From contig JBEBRR010000014.1 in NCBI GenBank assembly GCA_040394735.1, positions 1 to 64,000 of the forward strand: a stretch of 64,000 nucleotides of DNA, given 5' to 3'. Positions 26,139 through 34,043 of the stretch are shown in pieces; within the stretch, counting starts at the first letter, position 1; the number at the start of each line of letters is the position of its first letter. The notes under the pieces were generated by a model. It was not told where the DNA came from, made no database searches, and saw only the letters and a list, made by a program, of their open reading frames with translations. This stretch comes from Leadbetterella byssophila_A. Its GTDB lineage: Bacteria > Bacteroidota > Bacteroidia > Cytophagales > Spirosomataceae. The position numbers and the translations under genes were made by a program.

Positions 26139-27329
26139 ATGCGTAAATACGTTTTTCTTCTCCTGGTATCAGGTATTTCTTCCGTCCGGGCCCAGGAAAA
26201 GGTGCAATGGGAAACAGACCTACAGCAGGCGCTTGAAAAAGCCGGGGCCTCCGGTAAGCTGCTTTTTGTGGAAGCCTATCTGCCCACCTGTCCTGCATGC
26301 CAGGCCATGGAACCCAATTTCTCTGACAAGGAGGTGGCCGCCAGGTTTAATACAGGATTTGTCAATTATAAAATGGACCTCAGCGTGCAGGGGGCGCGGA
26401 AGTTCCTGGACGACAGGAAAATTCAGCTGCCCAGCTTCCCCCAGTTCCTGTTTTTTGACGGAAGCGGTAAGCTGGTTCACCACGGAGAGGCCCATCCCAC
26501 GCCTGCGTCTGTGATGGCGGTGGCAGCAGATGCCCTCGACCCGGCCCAATGGAGTTCCCGTTATAAAATCCGGTTTGATGAAGGGTACCGCGACCTCGGT
26601 TTCCTGGTGAAATTCGGGACTTACACCCGCTTAACCATGGATACTCTGAACCGTACGGTGGCGGACGCCCTCTATGAAAATTTTCCTGAGGAAGACCTGG
26701 GGAGCAGCCTGAGCTGGTCAGTAACCAAAAAGGTGGTAACGGATACCGATAACGGCTTTTTCAGGTATTGGATTGATCATGTGCCTCAGGCGGCTGAGCT
26801 GGAGAAGGCCTCCGGGCATACCGGATATGAAATGACCGCGCTGGGAATGATTGTTCAGAGTACGGCTTTCAGCCCGGCCAGTAAACAATACAGCGTGGAG
26901 AAAGTAGATCTTCTGAAAAGCTATATGGAGAAGGTAGGAGCGGGGCAATACGTGGATGCTTTCCTGTGGGAACACCGCATGCTGGCCAACCTGAGGGAGG
27001 GCAGGAAGTCTGAGGCTCTGGCGGCCGGAGAGAAGGCCGCTTCATTTTTTCGGGAGAACGGTCCGTCACTCATTTATGTGACCCATGTTTTTAATGATAA
27101 CTTTCCGGATACAGGCTACATTGGGTCTGCTGCCAACTGGCTGAAAACAGCACGTCCCATGCTGAAAGATAATGCTTACCTGGCGGAATATCATTATGAG
27201 CTGAGCCGCCTGAACCGGAGGGGAGGTAATGCTGCAGAGGCATCGAAAAATGCCGTGGAGGCACTGAGGCTGGCCCGCCTTGCCGGAATCACTACCACGA
27301 GATTTGAAGCCCTGGCGGAGGCCCGTTGA
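26139..27329 (+). CDS. Secreted thioredoxin-fold protein with helical C-terminal domain (paralogue 3 of 3)
   Basis: The 396-residue protein has a cleavable signal (YVFLLLVSGISSVRAQ), active site CPAC (YLPTCPACQAMEPNF near residues 46-60), cis-Pro in LPSFPQFLFFDGSG and the same helical domain (TKKVVTDTDNGFFRYWIDH). It is very close to paralogue 2 along its whole length and starts only 6 bases after it, so a recent tandem duplication and co-transcription are likely. The three copies differ in the CxxC dipeptide and in anchoring, which suggests different redox potentials or partners. It is convergent with the S1-domain gene. Confidence 0.83.
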   Translation: MRKYVFLLLVSGISSVRAQEKVQWETDLQQALEKAGASGKLLFVEAYLPTCPACQAMEPNFSDKEVAARFNTGFVNYKMDLSVQGARKFLDDRKIQLPSFPQFLFFDGSGKLVHHGEAHPTPASVMAVAADALDPAQWSSRYKIRFDEGYRDLGFLVKFGTYTRLTMDTLNRTVADALYENFPEEDLGSSLSWSVTKKVVTDTDNGFFRYWIDHVPQAAELEKASGHTGYEMTALGMIVQSTAFSPASKQYSVEKVDLLKSYMEKVGAGQYVDAFLWEHRMLANLREGRKSEALAAGEKAASFFRENGPSLIYVTHVFNDNFPDTGYIGSAANWLKTARPMLKDNAYLAEYHYELSRLNRRGGNAAEASKNAVEALRLARLAGITTTRFEALAEAR

Positions 27330-27338
27330 AAATTTCTG

Positions 27339-28175
27339 TCAGCGGTTCAGTTCAATGGAAGCTCCGGAAAGGGTGATGAGGCCGTCGCGGTATAAGCCGC
27401 CAATGGCCTTTTTAAAAGCTTTCTTGCTCATGCCCAACTGTTCCTGGATATCAATGGGGTCGGAAGAATCGCTCAGGTGCAGTATCCCGGCGTTATCCTT
27501 TAGTTTTCCGAGAATAATCCGCGAGTTTTCATCCCTTGCATTCAGGAAGCCGAGGGGCTGAAGAGAAACATCGATCTTCCCGTCTTCCCTTATATTCTTA
27601 ATATACCCGGTGGTCTGGTCGCCCCAGGCCAGGCGCCGGAAAATCTCGTTTTCGTAAATAAGGCCTTTGTAGCGGTTATTGATGATCACATTGTAGCCGA
27701 GGTCGGTTTTTTCAAAAACCAGGATATCCACTTTCTGATTCTCCTCCAGGTCAATGACCTCCTGGTTCCGGAAGTACTTATTAATCTTTGCAGAGGCTAC
27801 GAGGCGGTCGGTCTCCTCGTCAAGATAGAGGTAAACGGGTACCCACTGGCCTTTCTGCAGCTTGTGATTCTGCTCTTTGAAAGGTACGAAAAGGTCCTTC
27901 TCCAATCCCCAGTCGAGAAATGCACCGATAGACGAGGTGGCCACTACTTCGAGAATGGCAAACTGATCACGCAGAATGGCGGGAGTGAGGGTAGTGGCAA
28001 TCAGGCGGTCTTCCGAGTCGCGGTAGATGAAGACTTCAAGCTCCTGGCCCATTTCAATGTTTTCAGGAATGTATTTGTGCGGAAGAAGCACGTCGTTTTC
28101 TTCGGAATCACCGAGGTATAAACCTACGCTGGTAGCTCTTAAAACCCGGAGTGTATTGTATTTCCCTACTTCCAT
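27339..28175 (-). CDS. CvfB-like S1-domain RNA-binding protein
   Basis: The 278-residue protein has repeated S1-type beta-barrels: about 5-60 (VGLYLGDSEENDVLLP), 68-130 (IGAFLDWGLEKDLFVPF) and 145-210 (YKGLIYENEIFRRLAWG, YIKNIREDGKIDVSL). A winged-helix end follows (IQEQLGMSKKAFKKAIGGLY). This order is that of CvfB/YitL proteins, RNA-binding regulators of virulence and other genes in Firmicutes; Bacteroidota members are common and uncharacterised. Cytoplasmic. Often misnamed GntR because of the winged helix. Confidence 0.9.
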   Translation of the reverse strand: MEVGKYNTLRVLRATSVGLYLGDSEENDVLLPHKYIPENIEMGQELEVFIYRDSEDRLIATTLTPAILRDQFAILEVVATSSIGAFLDWGLEKDLFVPFKEQNHKLQKGQWVPVYLYLDEETDRLVASAKINKYFRNQEVIDLEENQKVDILVFEKTDLGYNVIINNRYKGLIYENEIFRRLAWGDQTTGYIKNIREDGKIDVSLQPLGFLNARDENSRIILGKLKDNAGILHLSDSSDPIDIQEQLGMSKKAFKKAIGGLYRDGLITLSGASIELNR

Positions 28176-28229
28176 ATTGAATATTTTGGATGTAAAGGTA
28201 CAACTGCGTGAGTGAACAGTTGCAGGGAG

Positions 28230-28331
28230 CAGTGAAAATAAGTGAACAGTTAACAGTTATTGAACATTTGGTATTCATATGAAAGCATGTTCCGCAATTT
28301 TTTACTGTTAACTGTTCACTATTCACTTAAT
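28230..28331. repeat. Facing 7-bp repeat arms with a 17-bp perfect stem
   Basis: Left arm in sevens: GCAGTGA, AATAAGT, GAACAGT, TAACAGT, TATTGAA (28230-28264). Right arm: ACTGTTA, ACTGTTC, ACTATTC, ACTTAAT (28304-28331). 28241-28257 and 28304-28320 are exact complements (17 bp). The right arm reaches the stop codon of the peroxiredoxin gene. Confidence 0.8.
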
Positions 28332-28965
28332 TTTTATCCGGCTGCGGCGTATACCTCAGGTACGGCTTCACTACCTTCACCCCCTTAGGGAACCTCTGCA
28401 GGGCATCTTCGGTAGAAACAGAAGGTACCACAATGGCGTCATCTCCGCTCTGCCAGTCGGCCGGGGTGGCCAGGGCATGTTTCGCCGTTAGCTGAAGAGA
28501 GTCTACCACCCTTAAGATCTCCTGGAAATTACGGCCTGTGGATGCAGGGTAGGTCAGCGTCAGTTTGATCTTCTTGTCGGGCCCGATCACAAATACCGAT
28601 CTTACCGTGGCTTTTTCCGAAGCATTCGGGTGAATCATATCATACAGTTCCGCTACTTTACGTCCTTCATCGGCAATGATAGGGAAATTGAATTTAACAT
28701 TGTTTACTTCCTCGATATCCGGAATCCAGCGATGATGAGAATCCAGGTCATCTACCGAAACGGCGATCACCTTTACTCCCCGCTTTTCAAAATCACCTTT
28801 AAGAAGGGCGGTCTTCCCCAGCTCCGTTGTACAAACGGGAGTGAAATCTGCAGGGTGAGAAAAGAGCAATCCCCAGGAATCGCCGAGCCATTCGTGAAAA
28901 CTGATCTGGCCTTCAGTGGTATTGGCTGTAAAGTCAGGGGCAGTATCTCCAAGTCTGAGTGACAT
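28327..28965 (-). CDS. 1-Cys peroxiredoxin (Prx6 type)
   Basis: The 212-residue protein has the peroxidatic motif PADFTPVCTTE with Cys45, the following catalytic-site segment IAVSVDDLDSHHRW, and the long C-terminal domain of Prx6-type enzymes (PADWQSGDDAIVVPSVS, then PKGVKVVKPYLRYT). No resolving Cys lies near the C-terminus. It reduces peroxides in the cytoplasm. An operator-like palindrome sits about 30 bases upstream of the start codon, so control by a TetR-type regulator encoded elsewhere is likely. Confidence 0.94.
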   Translation of the reverse strand: MSLRLGDTAPDFTANTTEGQISFHEWLGDSWGLLFSHPADFTPVCTTELGKTALLKGDFEKRGVKVIAVSVDDLDSHHRWIPDIEEVNNVKFNFPIIADEGRKVAELYDMIHPNASEKATVRSVFVIGPDKKIKLTLTYPASTGRNFQEILRVVDSLQLTAKHALATPADWQSGDDAIVVPSVSTEDALQRFPKGVKVVKPYLRYTPQPDKN

Positions 28966-28977
28966 AATGTTGAAAAT

Positions 28978-29010
28978 TTTAATTAGACAATTAAACTACC
29001 AGTTTGGTAG
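28978..29010. promoter_or_regulatory. Two palindromes upstream of the peroxiredoxin gene, one TetR-operator-like
   Basis: CTACCA-GTT-TGGTAG (28996-29010) is a perfect palindrome of the ACCAnnnTGGT kind bound by many TetR-family repressors. Immediately next to it TTTAATT-AGAC-AATTAAA (28978-28995) is a second perfect palindrome. Both lie between the divergent peroxiredoxin and ABC genes. No regulator gene is adjacent. Confidence 0.6.
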
Positions 29011-29095
29011 ACTAATGCAAATTACGGGATTATTTTTAAGAAAGCCCTGAGAAAAATAAAAATATTTCCGATTTTTACCTTTTAAACTAAACCTG

Positions 29096-29722
29096 ATGCT
29101 TGAAACCCATTCGTTGGAGTTCCATTACGGAGAATCTGCCCGTTTTGTTTTTCCGGATGTCCGGTGTGCTCCGGGAAATACGCTGCTGATTTTGGGAAAC
29201 TCGGGTTCGGGAAAAACCACTTTCCTGAATCTTATGGCGCTTTTGCTGCCGCCGGCCCGGGGGGAGGTCCGTATTAACGGAACGTCTGCTACCGGCCTGC
29301 CGCTGCATGAGCTGCCGGGCTTCCGTGCAAGGAACATCGGCCTGGTATTTCAGAAGCCGTACTTTGTCAATGCCCTGAACGTAAGAGATAACCTGCTGAT
29401 GGCAAATTATTTTGCCGGTAATCCACCGGATAAAAGCCGGGTAAACCACCTGGCGGAATCCCTGGGCTTTTTCGGCCTGCTGGATAAGCGGGTGACGGAG
29501 CTGAGTGGCGGTGAGCAGCAGCGGGTGGGAATTGCCCGGGCGCTGATGAACTCGGCGAAGCTCATCCTGGCTGATGAGCCTACTTCTGCGCTGGATGACC
29601 TGAACTGTGGTAAAGTGGCTGAACTGCTGGAATCACAGGCAAAAGAGAACGGGGCCGCCCTGGTCATTGTTACGCATGACCAGCGTTTAAAATCAAGATT
29701 TCCGTATCAAATCACTTTGTAA
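29096..29722 (+). CDS. ABC transporter ATP-binding protein (LolD/MacB type)
   Basis: The 208-residue ATPase has Walker A GNSGSGKTT (near residues 36-44), Q-loop VFQKPYFVN, signature LSGGEQQRVGIARAL and Walker B LILADEPTSALDD. The size and the TSALD motif fit the MacB/LolD group that works with FtsX-like permeases. The permease gene starts two bases after its stop. Together with the DUF3299 gene it forms a three-gene operon whose cargo is discussed under the permease. Confidence 0.93.
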   Translation: MLETHSLEFHYGESARFVFPDVRCAPGNTLLILGNSGSGKTTFLNLMALLLPPARGEVRINGTSATGLPLHELPGFRARNIGLVFQKPYFVNALNVRDNLLMANYFAGNPPDKSRVNHLAESLGFFGLLDKRVTELSGGEQQRVGIARALMNSAKLILADEPTSALDDLNCGKVAELLESQAKENGAALVIVTHDQRLKSRFPYQITL

Positions 29723-29724
29723 TC

Positions 29725-30990
29725 ATGCTGCTGAAGATTGTCTGGAAAAATATAATGGATAAGAGGCTGAACAGCATACTGGCTGTTTTACTGATGGCTT
29801 TCGGGATCGGGATCATTTCGCTGCTGATCACGGTGGGAAAACAGCTTCAGGATAAGTTTGCCAAGAATATTTCGGGTGTGGATATGGTGGTAGGGGCCAA
29901 GGGCAGCCCGCTGCAGCTTATCCTGTCGGGGGTTTACCAGATCGACTCGCCTACGGGAAATATCGCGCTCAGTGAGCTGAATATGCTTAGGAGCAACCCG
30001 CTGGTAAAAGAGCTGATCCCCCTGTCTATGGGAGATAATTACAAGGGCTACCGGATCGTGGGGAGCAATGAGAAATACCTGCAGCATTTTAAGGCGGAAC
30101 TGAAGGAGGGGCGTGTTTTTGAGCAGCCGATGGAGGTAGTGGTTGGCGCCACGGTGGCCCGTAACCTGGATCTAAAGCTGAACGACACTTTCGTGAGCTC
30201 CCACGGCTTTGAAGCTGACGGCCACAGTCATGACGACCAGGTCTATAAGGTAACCGGTATCCTGGAATACAGCAATTCGGTGCTCGATAACCTGCTGGTG
30301 AGCGACCTGGCGAGTGTGTGGCTGGTGCATGCCGGCCACGAAGAAGGTGAAAAGCAGGGCCATGAAGAAGACGGGGATCACGACGAAGATGCAGACCAGG
30401 AAGCCGCTGCAGACCAGGAACCCGGAGCGGAACAGGCCTCGCACGAGCCGGAGGTGACCTGCGCGCTGGTGAAATTCCGTTCCCCGATGGGCCTGATGTC
30501 GTTACCCCGGCTGATCAACCAGAACACCAAAATGCAGGCCGCACTGCCGGCCATAGAAGTAAACCGGCTTTTTGAGCTGATGGGCATAGGAATGGATGCC
30601 GTGAAGGCACTGGCCGCGGCCATTATGCTGATCAGCGGGGTGAGTGTATTTATTACCCTGTTCAATGCCCTTAAGGAAAGGAAATACGAGCTTGCGCTGA
30701 TGCTTTCCATGGGCGGAACCCGGGTGAAGCTGTTCTTTATGCTCCTGCTGGAAGGCATCATCCTGTCGCTGTCGGGTTACGTGCTGGGCATCCTGTTCAG
30801 CCGGACAGGTCTGTGGCTGGCTTCAGGGGCTTTAAAACGCGGGTATAATTATACGCTGGAGCAGCAATTCCTTCAGAAAGAGGAAATTTATTTGCTCGCA
30901 TTAGCGTTATTCATAGGTATTGTGGCAGCAATTATCCCTTCAGCGGGAATTTATAAAATTAATATTTCAAAAACTTTAGCAAATGAATAG
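29725..30990 (+). CDS. FtsX/LolE-like ABC permease with His/Asp/Glu-rich periplasmic loop
   Basis: The 421-residue permease has one N-terminal membrane helix (about 17-37), a large periplasmic domain (to about 285), and three C-terminal helices (about 286-308, 330-356, 388-412), the MacB/LolE order. The periplasmic domain has DGHSHDDQ (165-172) and an acidic His-rich insert at 201-243 with His202, 205, 213, 219 and 240. Such loops bind divalent metal. Vibrio zinc-uptake (Zrg) type loci combine MacB-type ABC genes with small DUF3299-like proteins, so zinc handling is a reasonable hypothesis; lipoprotein export is the alternative. It overlaps the next gene by 8 bases. Confidence 0.87.
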   Translation: MLLKIVWKNIMDKRLNSILAVLLMAFGIGIISLLITVGKQLQDKFAKNISGVDMVVGAKGSPLQLILSGVYQIDSPTGNIALSELNMLRSNPLVKELIPLSMGDNYKGYRIVGSNEKYLQHFKAELKEGRVFEQPMEVVVGATVARNLDLKLNDTFVSSHGFEADGHSHDDQVYKVTGILEYSNSVLDNLLVSDLASVWLVHAGHEEGEKQGHEEDGDHDEDADQEAAADQEPGAEQASHEPEVTCALVKFRSPMGLMSLPRLINQNTKMQAALPAIEVNRLFELMGIGMDAVKALAAAIMLISGVSVFITLFNALKERKYELALMLSMGGTRVKLFFMLLLEGIILSLSGYVLGILFSRTGLWLASGALKRGYNYTLEQQFLQKEEIYLLALALFIGIVAAIIPSAGIYKINISKTLANE

Positions 30991-31420
30991 GAAGCTGATT
31001 TTGACCCTGTTATTTATTCCGGCGGTAGTGTTTGCCGCTAATCCCGTCAAAATAACGTGGGAACAGTTAAGTGATGTTACCTTTAAAAAGAAGTGGAACG
31101 CCACGGAGAATATGTTTCTGCTGGAGCCCCAGTTCGGGCCCAAGGTGCTGGAGCTGAAAGGTAAAGAGGTTCAGCTGGGCGGATACATGATTCCGGTGGA
31201 TGTGGATGCCAACTATTACGTTTTGTCTTCCAATCCGTTTGCTTCCTGTTTCTTTTGCGGCGGAGCCGGCCCTGAATCAGTGGTTTCCATCAAGTTTAAA
31301 AAGGTGACCAAAAGATTTAATACCGATGATAAGGTAACCATTAAGGGAATCCTGCGTCTCAATGTAGATGACATTAACGACCTGAACTATATCCTGGAGA
31401 GCGCGGAGGTCATTGGGTGA
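30983..31420 (+). CDS. Periplasmic DUF3299-like protein
   Basis: The 145-residue protein has a signal peptide (LILTLLFIPAVVFAAN), a beta-rich body with GKEVQLGGYMIPVD, and the family hallmark ASCFFCGGAGPESVV with Cys89 and Cys92. These cysteines could bind metal or form a redox pair. DUF3299 proteins are usually found beside ABC transporters of the preceding type. It overlaps the permease stop (ATGAATAG), indicating translational coupling. Function not established. Confidence 0.83.
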   Translation: MNRKLILTLLFIPAVVFAANPVKITWEQLSDVTFKKKWNATENMFLLEPQFGPKVLELKGKEVQLGGYMIPVDVDANYYVLSSNPFASCFFCGGAGPESVVSIKFKKVTKRFNTDDKVTIKGILRLNVDDINDLNYILESAEVIG

Positions 31421-31507
31421 TTGATGCGTTGCTAAATACAGTGTTGCCGGGATGTTGTACTGCGGTGTGATGTCAGGATTTTTTTAACTTATAAATAAAC
31501 AGATATT

Positions 31508-32044
31508 ATGAATAAGAAGCTCCTTCTGATTGTTGCTTTTTTAGGAATAGGTATCAGCACTTCTTTCGCGCAAAATTACAATAACTGGGCGGTTGGCCTG
31601 AAAGTGGGTGAGCCTGTAGGGCTGAATCTGAGGAAATACTTTGATGGTGGTTCCAAGAATGTGGATATCAACTTCGGTACCTACGGGTTTCTGTGGGGCA
31701 GGAAGAGAGACTATAACAATAAGGCTTACTATGAGCAGGCCGGTCTGATGGTACAGGGTATTTTCCACTGGAACAAGCAGCTGGGCGCGGCAGAACGCTT
31801 TCAGATCTATTACGGATTCGGGGGGCAGGTCAACTCCCGGAAAACCGTACCACCTGTAGGAAACAATATTGCGCAGAAGCAGATCTCACTGGGTGCCGTG
31901 GTGAATGGCGGCCTGGAGTTCAGCCTGCCTGATAATGACCTCAGCCTGTTTGCCGATCTCGGGCTCTATGCCGAGCTTGCCCCCAAAATTCTTCTTACGT
32001 CAGTACCGGCCAGTGTAGGGGTAAGATTAAATATCGGAAGGTGA
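31508..32044 (+). CDS. Secreted, probable outer-membrane beta-barrel protein
   Basis: The 178-residue protein has a signal peptide ending SFAQ (about 1-21). The mature part alternates short amphipathic strands (WAVGLKVGEPVGLNLRKYF, QIYYGFGGQVNSR, LSLFADLGLYAEL) and ends with a strand VGVRLNIGR, as in small eight-strand barrels. No named family recognised. It lies 87 bases after the DUF3299 gene on the same strand and 52 before the LytTR gene; whether it belongs to the ABC operon is open. Confidence 0.68.
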   Translation: MNKKLLLIVAFLGIGISTSFAQNYNNWAVGLKVGEPVGLNLRKYFDGGSKNVDINFGTYGFLWGRKRDYNNKAYYEQAGLMVQGIFHWNKQLGAAERFQIYYGFGGQVNSRKTVPPVGNNIAQKQISLGAVVNGGLEFSLPDNDLSLFADLGLYAELAPKILLTSVPASVGVRLNIGR

Positions 32045-32096
32045 TTCCAACCTTTTGGGCGGGCAATTAGTCTATGTACGAAAAGCCCCCCCAACT

Positions 32097-32423
32097 ATGA
32101 GTAAAATCAGATTAGTAAGAAACACCACCGTGCCCGCCGAGTCAGTAATTTACCTGAAAGCGGAATCGAATTATTCAGAAGTTTTTTTTACGGACGGGAC
32201 GGTTATGACCCTGTCCAAGACATTGAAGAGGCTGGAGCCTCTGCTGCAGCCCTTCGGTTTTTTCCGGCCGCATAAGTCTTTCCTGATCAATCCCTGTCAT
32301 GTAGTTTCCACATCGGTATACGAGGATCGCCCCAATATTTTATTGTCCAATAATCACCAGGTGGAGATCAGCCGGAGGAGGAAACAGGATTTTCTGGAAA
32401 TCAGGCGAAATATGCTTATTTAG
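32097..32423 (+). CDS. Stand-alone LytTR DNA-binding protein
   Basis: The 108-residue protein starts at ATG 32097 (the upstream TTG 32055 frame adds residues with no family match). It is almost only a LytTR domain: SVIYLKAESNYSEVFFTDG, then LEPLLQPFGFFRPHKSFLINP with the typical F-R-x-H-K-S core, then VEISRRRKQDFLE. No receiver domain or membrane part is present. Such short regulators bind direct repeats and usually control nearby genes; the barrel-like gene just upstream is a candidate. Short members may also act with a separate kinase. Confidence 0.88.
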   Translation: MSKIRLVRNTTVPAESVIYLKAESNYSEVFFTDGTVMTLSKTLKRLEPLLQPFGFFRPHKSFLINPCHVVSTSVYEDRPNILLSNNHQVEISRRRKQDFLEIRRNMLI

Positions 32424-32500
32424 GGTATATCCTCCCCTTCATCGTCAATCATATCCGATTTACGATTGACGTTGTTGCAGCGGCGGAGTTTGTATAAAAT

Positions 32501-32529
32501 AAAAGCGGGTCAAAACTGGCCCGCTTTTT
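32501..32529. terminator. Bidirectional terminator between the LytTR and citrate synthase genes
   Basis: AAAAGCGGG (32501-32509) pairs with CCCGCTTTT (32520-32528). T-rich ends occur on both strands. It lies between two convergent genes, 77 bases after one stop and 30 before the other. A weaker repeat (CGTCAATC/GATTGACG, 32443-32450 with 32464-32471) lies beside it. Confidence 0.85.
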
Positions 32530-32559
32530 ATGCTAGATGAATTATTCTCTAAAAACAAT

Positions 32560-33843
32560 TTATCTTTTATCGAGATCTACGTAGTGTCTTTTCGTAGCCC
32601 CGGTATATATCTGGCGCGGTCTGCCGATAGCCTGACCGGAATCACGGAGCTCCAGCCATTGGGCTATCCAGCCCGGTAATCTTCCTATAGCAAACATTAC
32701 CGTAAACATGTTGGTCGGAATACCCAGCGCACGGTAAATAATTCCCGAATAGAAATCCACATTCGGATACAGCTTACGCGATACAAAATATTCATCTTTC
32801 AGAGCAGCTTCTTCCAGTCCTTTGGCAATTTCCAGTACCGGGTCATTTACTCCCAGTTTGTTAAGAACATCATCAGCCGCTTTTTTGATAATTTTCGCAC
32901 GGGGATCAAAGTTTTTATATACCCGGTGGCCAAAGCCCATCAGGCGGAATGACGAATTTTTATCCTTCGCCATAGTGATGTACTTGTTGACATCACCGCC
33001 GTCTTCGCGGATGGCTTCCAGCATTTCGATCACCTCCTGATTGGCGCCTCCGTGCAGTGGCCCCCATAAAGCAGAGATACCGGCCGAGATGCTGGCATAA
33101 ATATTGGCTTTGGAAGAGCCTACCAGACGCACGGTGGAAGTAGAGCAGTTCTGCTCGTGATCGGCATGAAGAATCAGTAATTTATTGAGTGCTCCGGCCA
33201 CTATGGGATCTACTTCGTAGTTTTCCACCGGCAGGGCAAACATCATGTGCAGGAAGTTGGAGCAATAGTCCAGGTGATTTTTCGGGTAATTGATGGGGTG
33301 GCCCTGCGATTTTTTATAACACCAGGTGGCGATGGTCGGGAATTTCGCGAGCAGCCTCCGGATATGAATTTCGGTAAAGTCCCCTTTATGCCTTTTGTCG
33401 TTATCCGGGTAAAAACTGGACATGGCGCCTACCAGTGAAGACATGACTCCCATGGGGTGTGCATTTACGGGAAATCCGTCAAATATTTTGCGCATATCTT
33501 CATTTACCAGCGAGCGCGTGGTTACTTCATGCTTGAATTTGGCATATTCTTCTTTGGATGGAAGATCACCGTAAATCAGCAGGTAGGCTACTTCCAGGAA
33601 TTCCGCTTTTTCAGCCAATTCTTCTATAGGATATCCCCTGTAGTGCAGGATGCCCTCCTCCCCGTCAAGGAAAGTAATGCCACTGTATGTAGATCCCGTG
33701 TTTTTAAAACCTTCATCTATAGTGATGTATCCTGTTTTGGCGCGTAAAGCTGAGATGTCAATAGCTTTTTCTTTTTCTGTGCCTTCAATCACCGGAAACT
33801 CATATTCCTGTCCCTCAATGATCATCTTAACCGTTTCTTGCAT
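32560..33843 (-). CDS. gltA: Citrate synthase
   Basis: The 427-residue enzyme matches the hexameric type II citrate synthase length. Catalytic segments are visible: the oxaloacetate/CoA histidines in LHADHEQNCSTSTVRLVGSS and GALWGPLHGGANQ-type context (here ALWGPLHGGANQEVIEMLE), and MGFGHRVYKNFDPRA with the later Asp in FYSGIIYRALGIP. It condenses oxaloacetate and acetyl-CoA in the TCA cycle. Single gene flanked by a terminator and its own promoter. Confidence 0.97.
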   Translation of the reverse strand: MQETVKMIIEGQEYEFPVIEGTEKEKAIDISALRAKTGYITIDEGFKNTGSTYSGITFLDGEEGILHYRGYPIEELAEKAEFLEVAYLLIYGDLPSKEEYAKFKHEVTTRSLVNEDMRKIFDGFPVNAHPMGVMSSLVGAMSSFYPDNDKRHKGDFTEIHIRRLLAKFPTIATWCYKKSQGHPINYPKNHLDYCSNFLHMMFALPVENYEVDPIVAGALNKLLILHADHEQNCSTSTVRLVGSSKANIYASISAGISALWGPLHGGANQEVIEMLEAIREDGGDVNKYITMAKDKNSSFRLMGFGHRVYKNFDPRAKIIKKAADDVLNKLGVNDPVLEIAKGLEEAALKDEYFVSRKLYPNVDFYSGIIYRALGIPTNMFTVMFAIGRLPGWIAQWLELRDSGQAIGRPRQIYTGATKRHYVDLDKR

Positions 33844-33888
33844 TAGTCGATTAGGTCTGGTTCTCCAGGTTTGTTAATTTATTTGTTG

Positions 33889-33920
33889 CTAAAATACTCA
33901 GAAAAGCCCTAAATCCCAAA
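33889..33920 (-). promoter_or_regulatory. Probable promoter of citrate synthase
   Basis: On the minus strand TTTG (33920-33917) and TATTTTAG (33896-33889) are 20 bases apart, close to the Bacteroidota -33/-7 pattern with one mismatch in the -7. The leader would be about 40 bases. Confidence 0.45.
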
Positions 33921-34043
33921 GAAAAATTGAAAATGTGGGAAAATGCCGGGCAAAGTTTTGAAGGAGAGAAAAATGCCCGCGATATTTTAATTTTCAGAGG
34001 ATTATCTACAAATTGCAGATAGAAACTTAACTTTATTCAGTTT

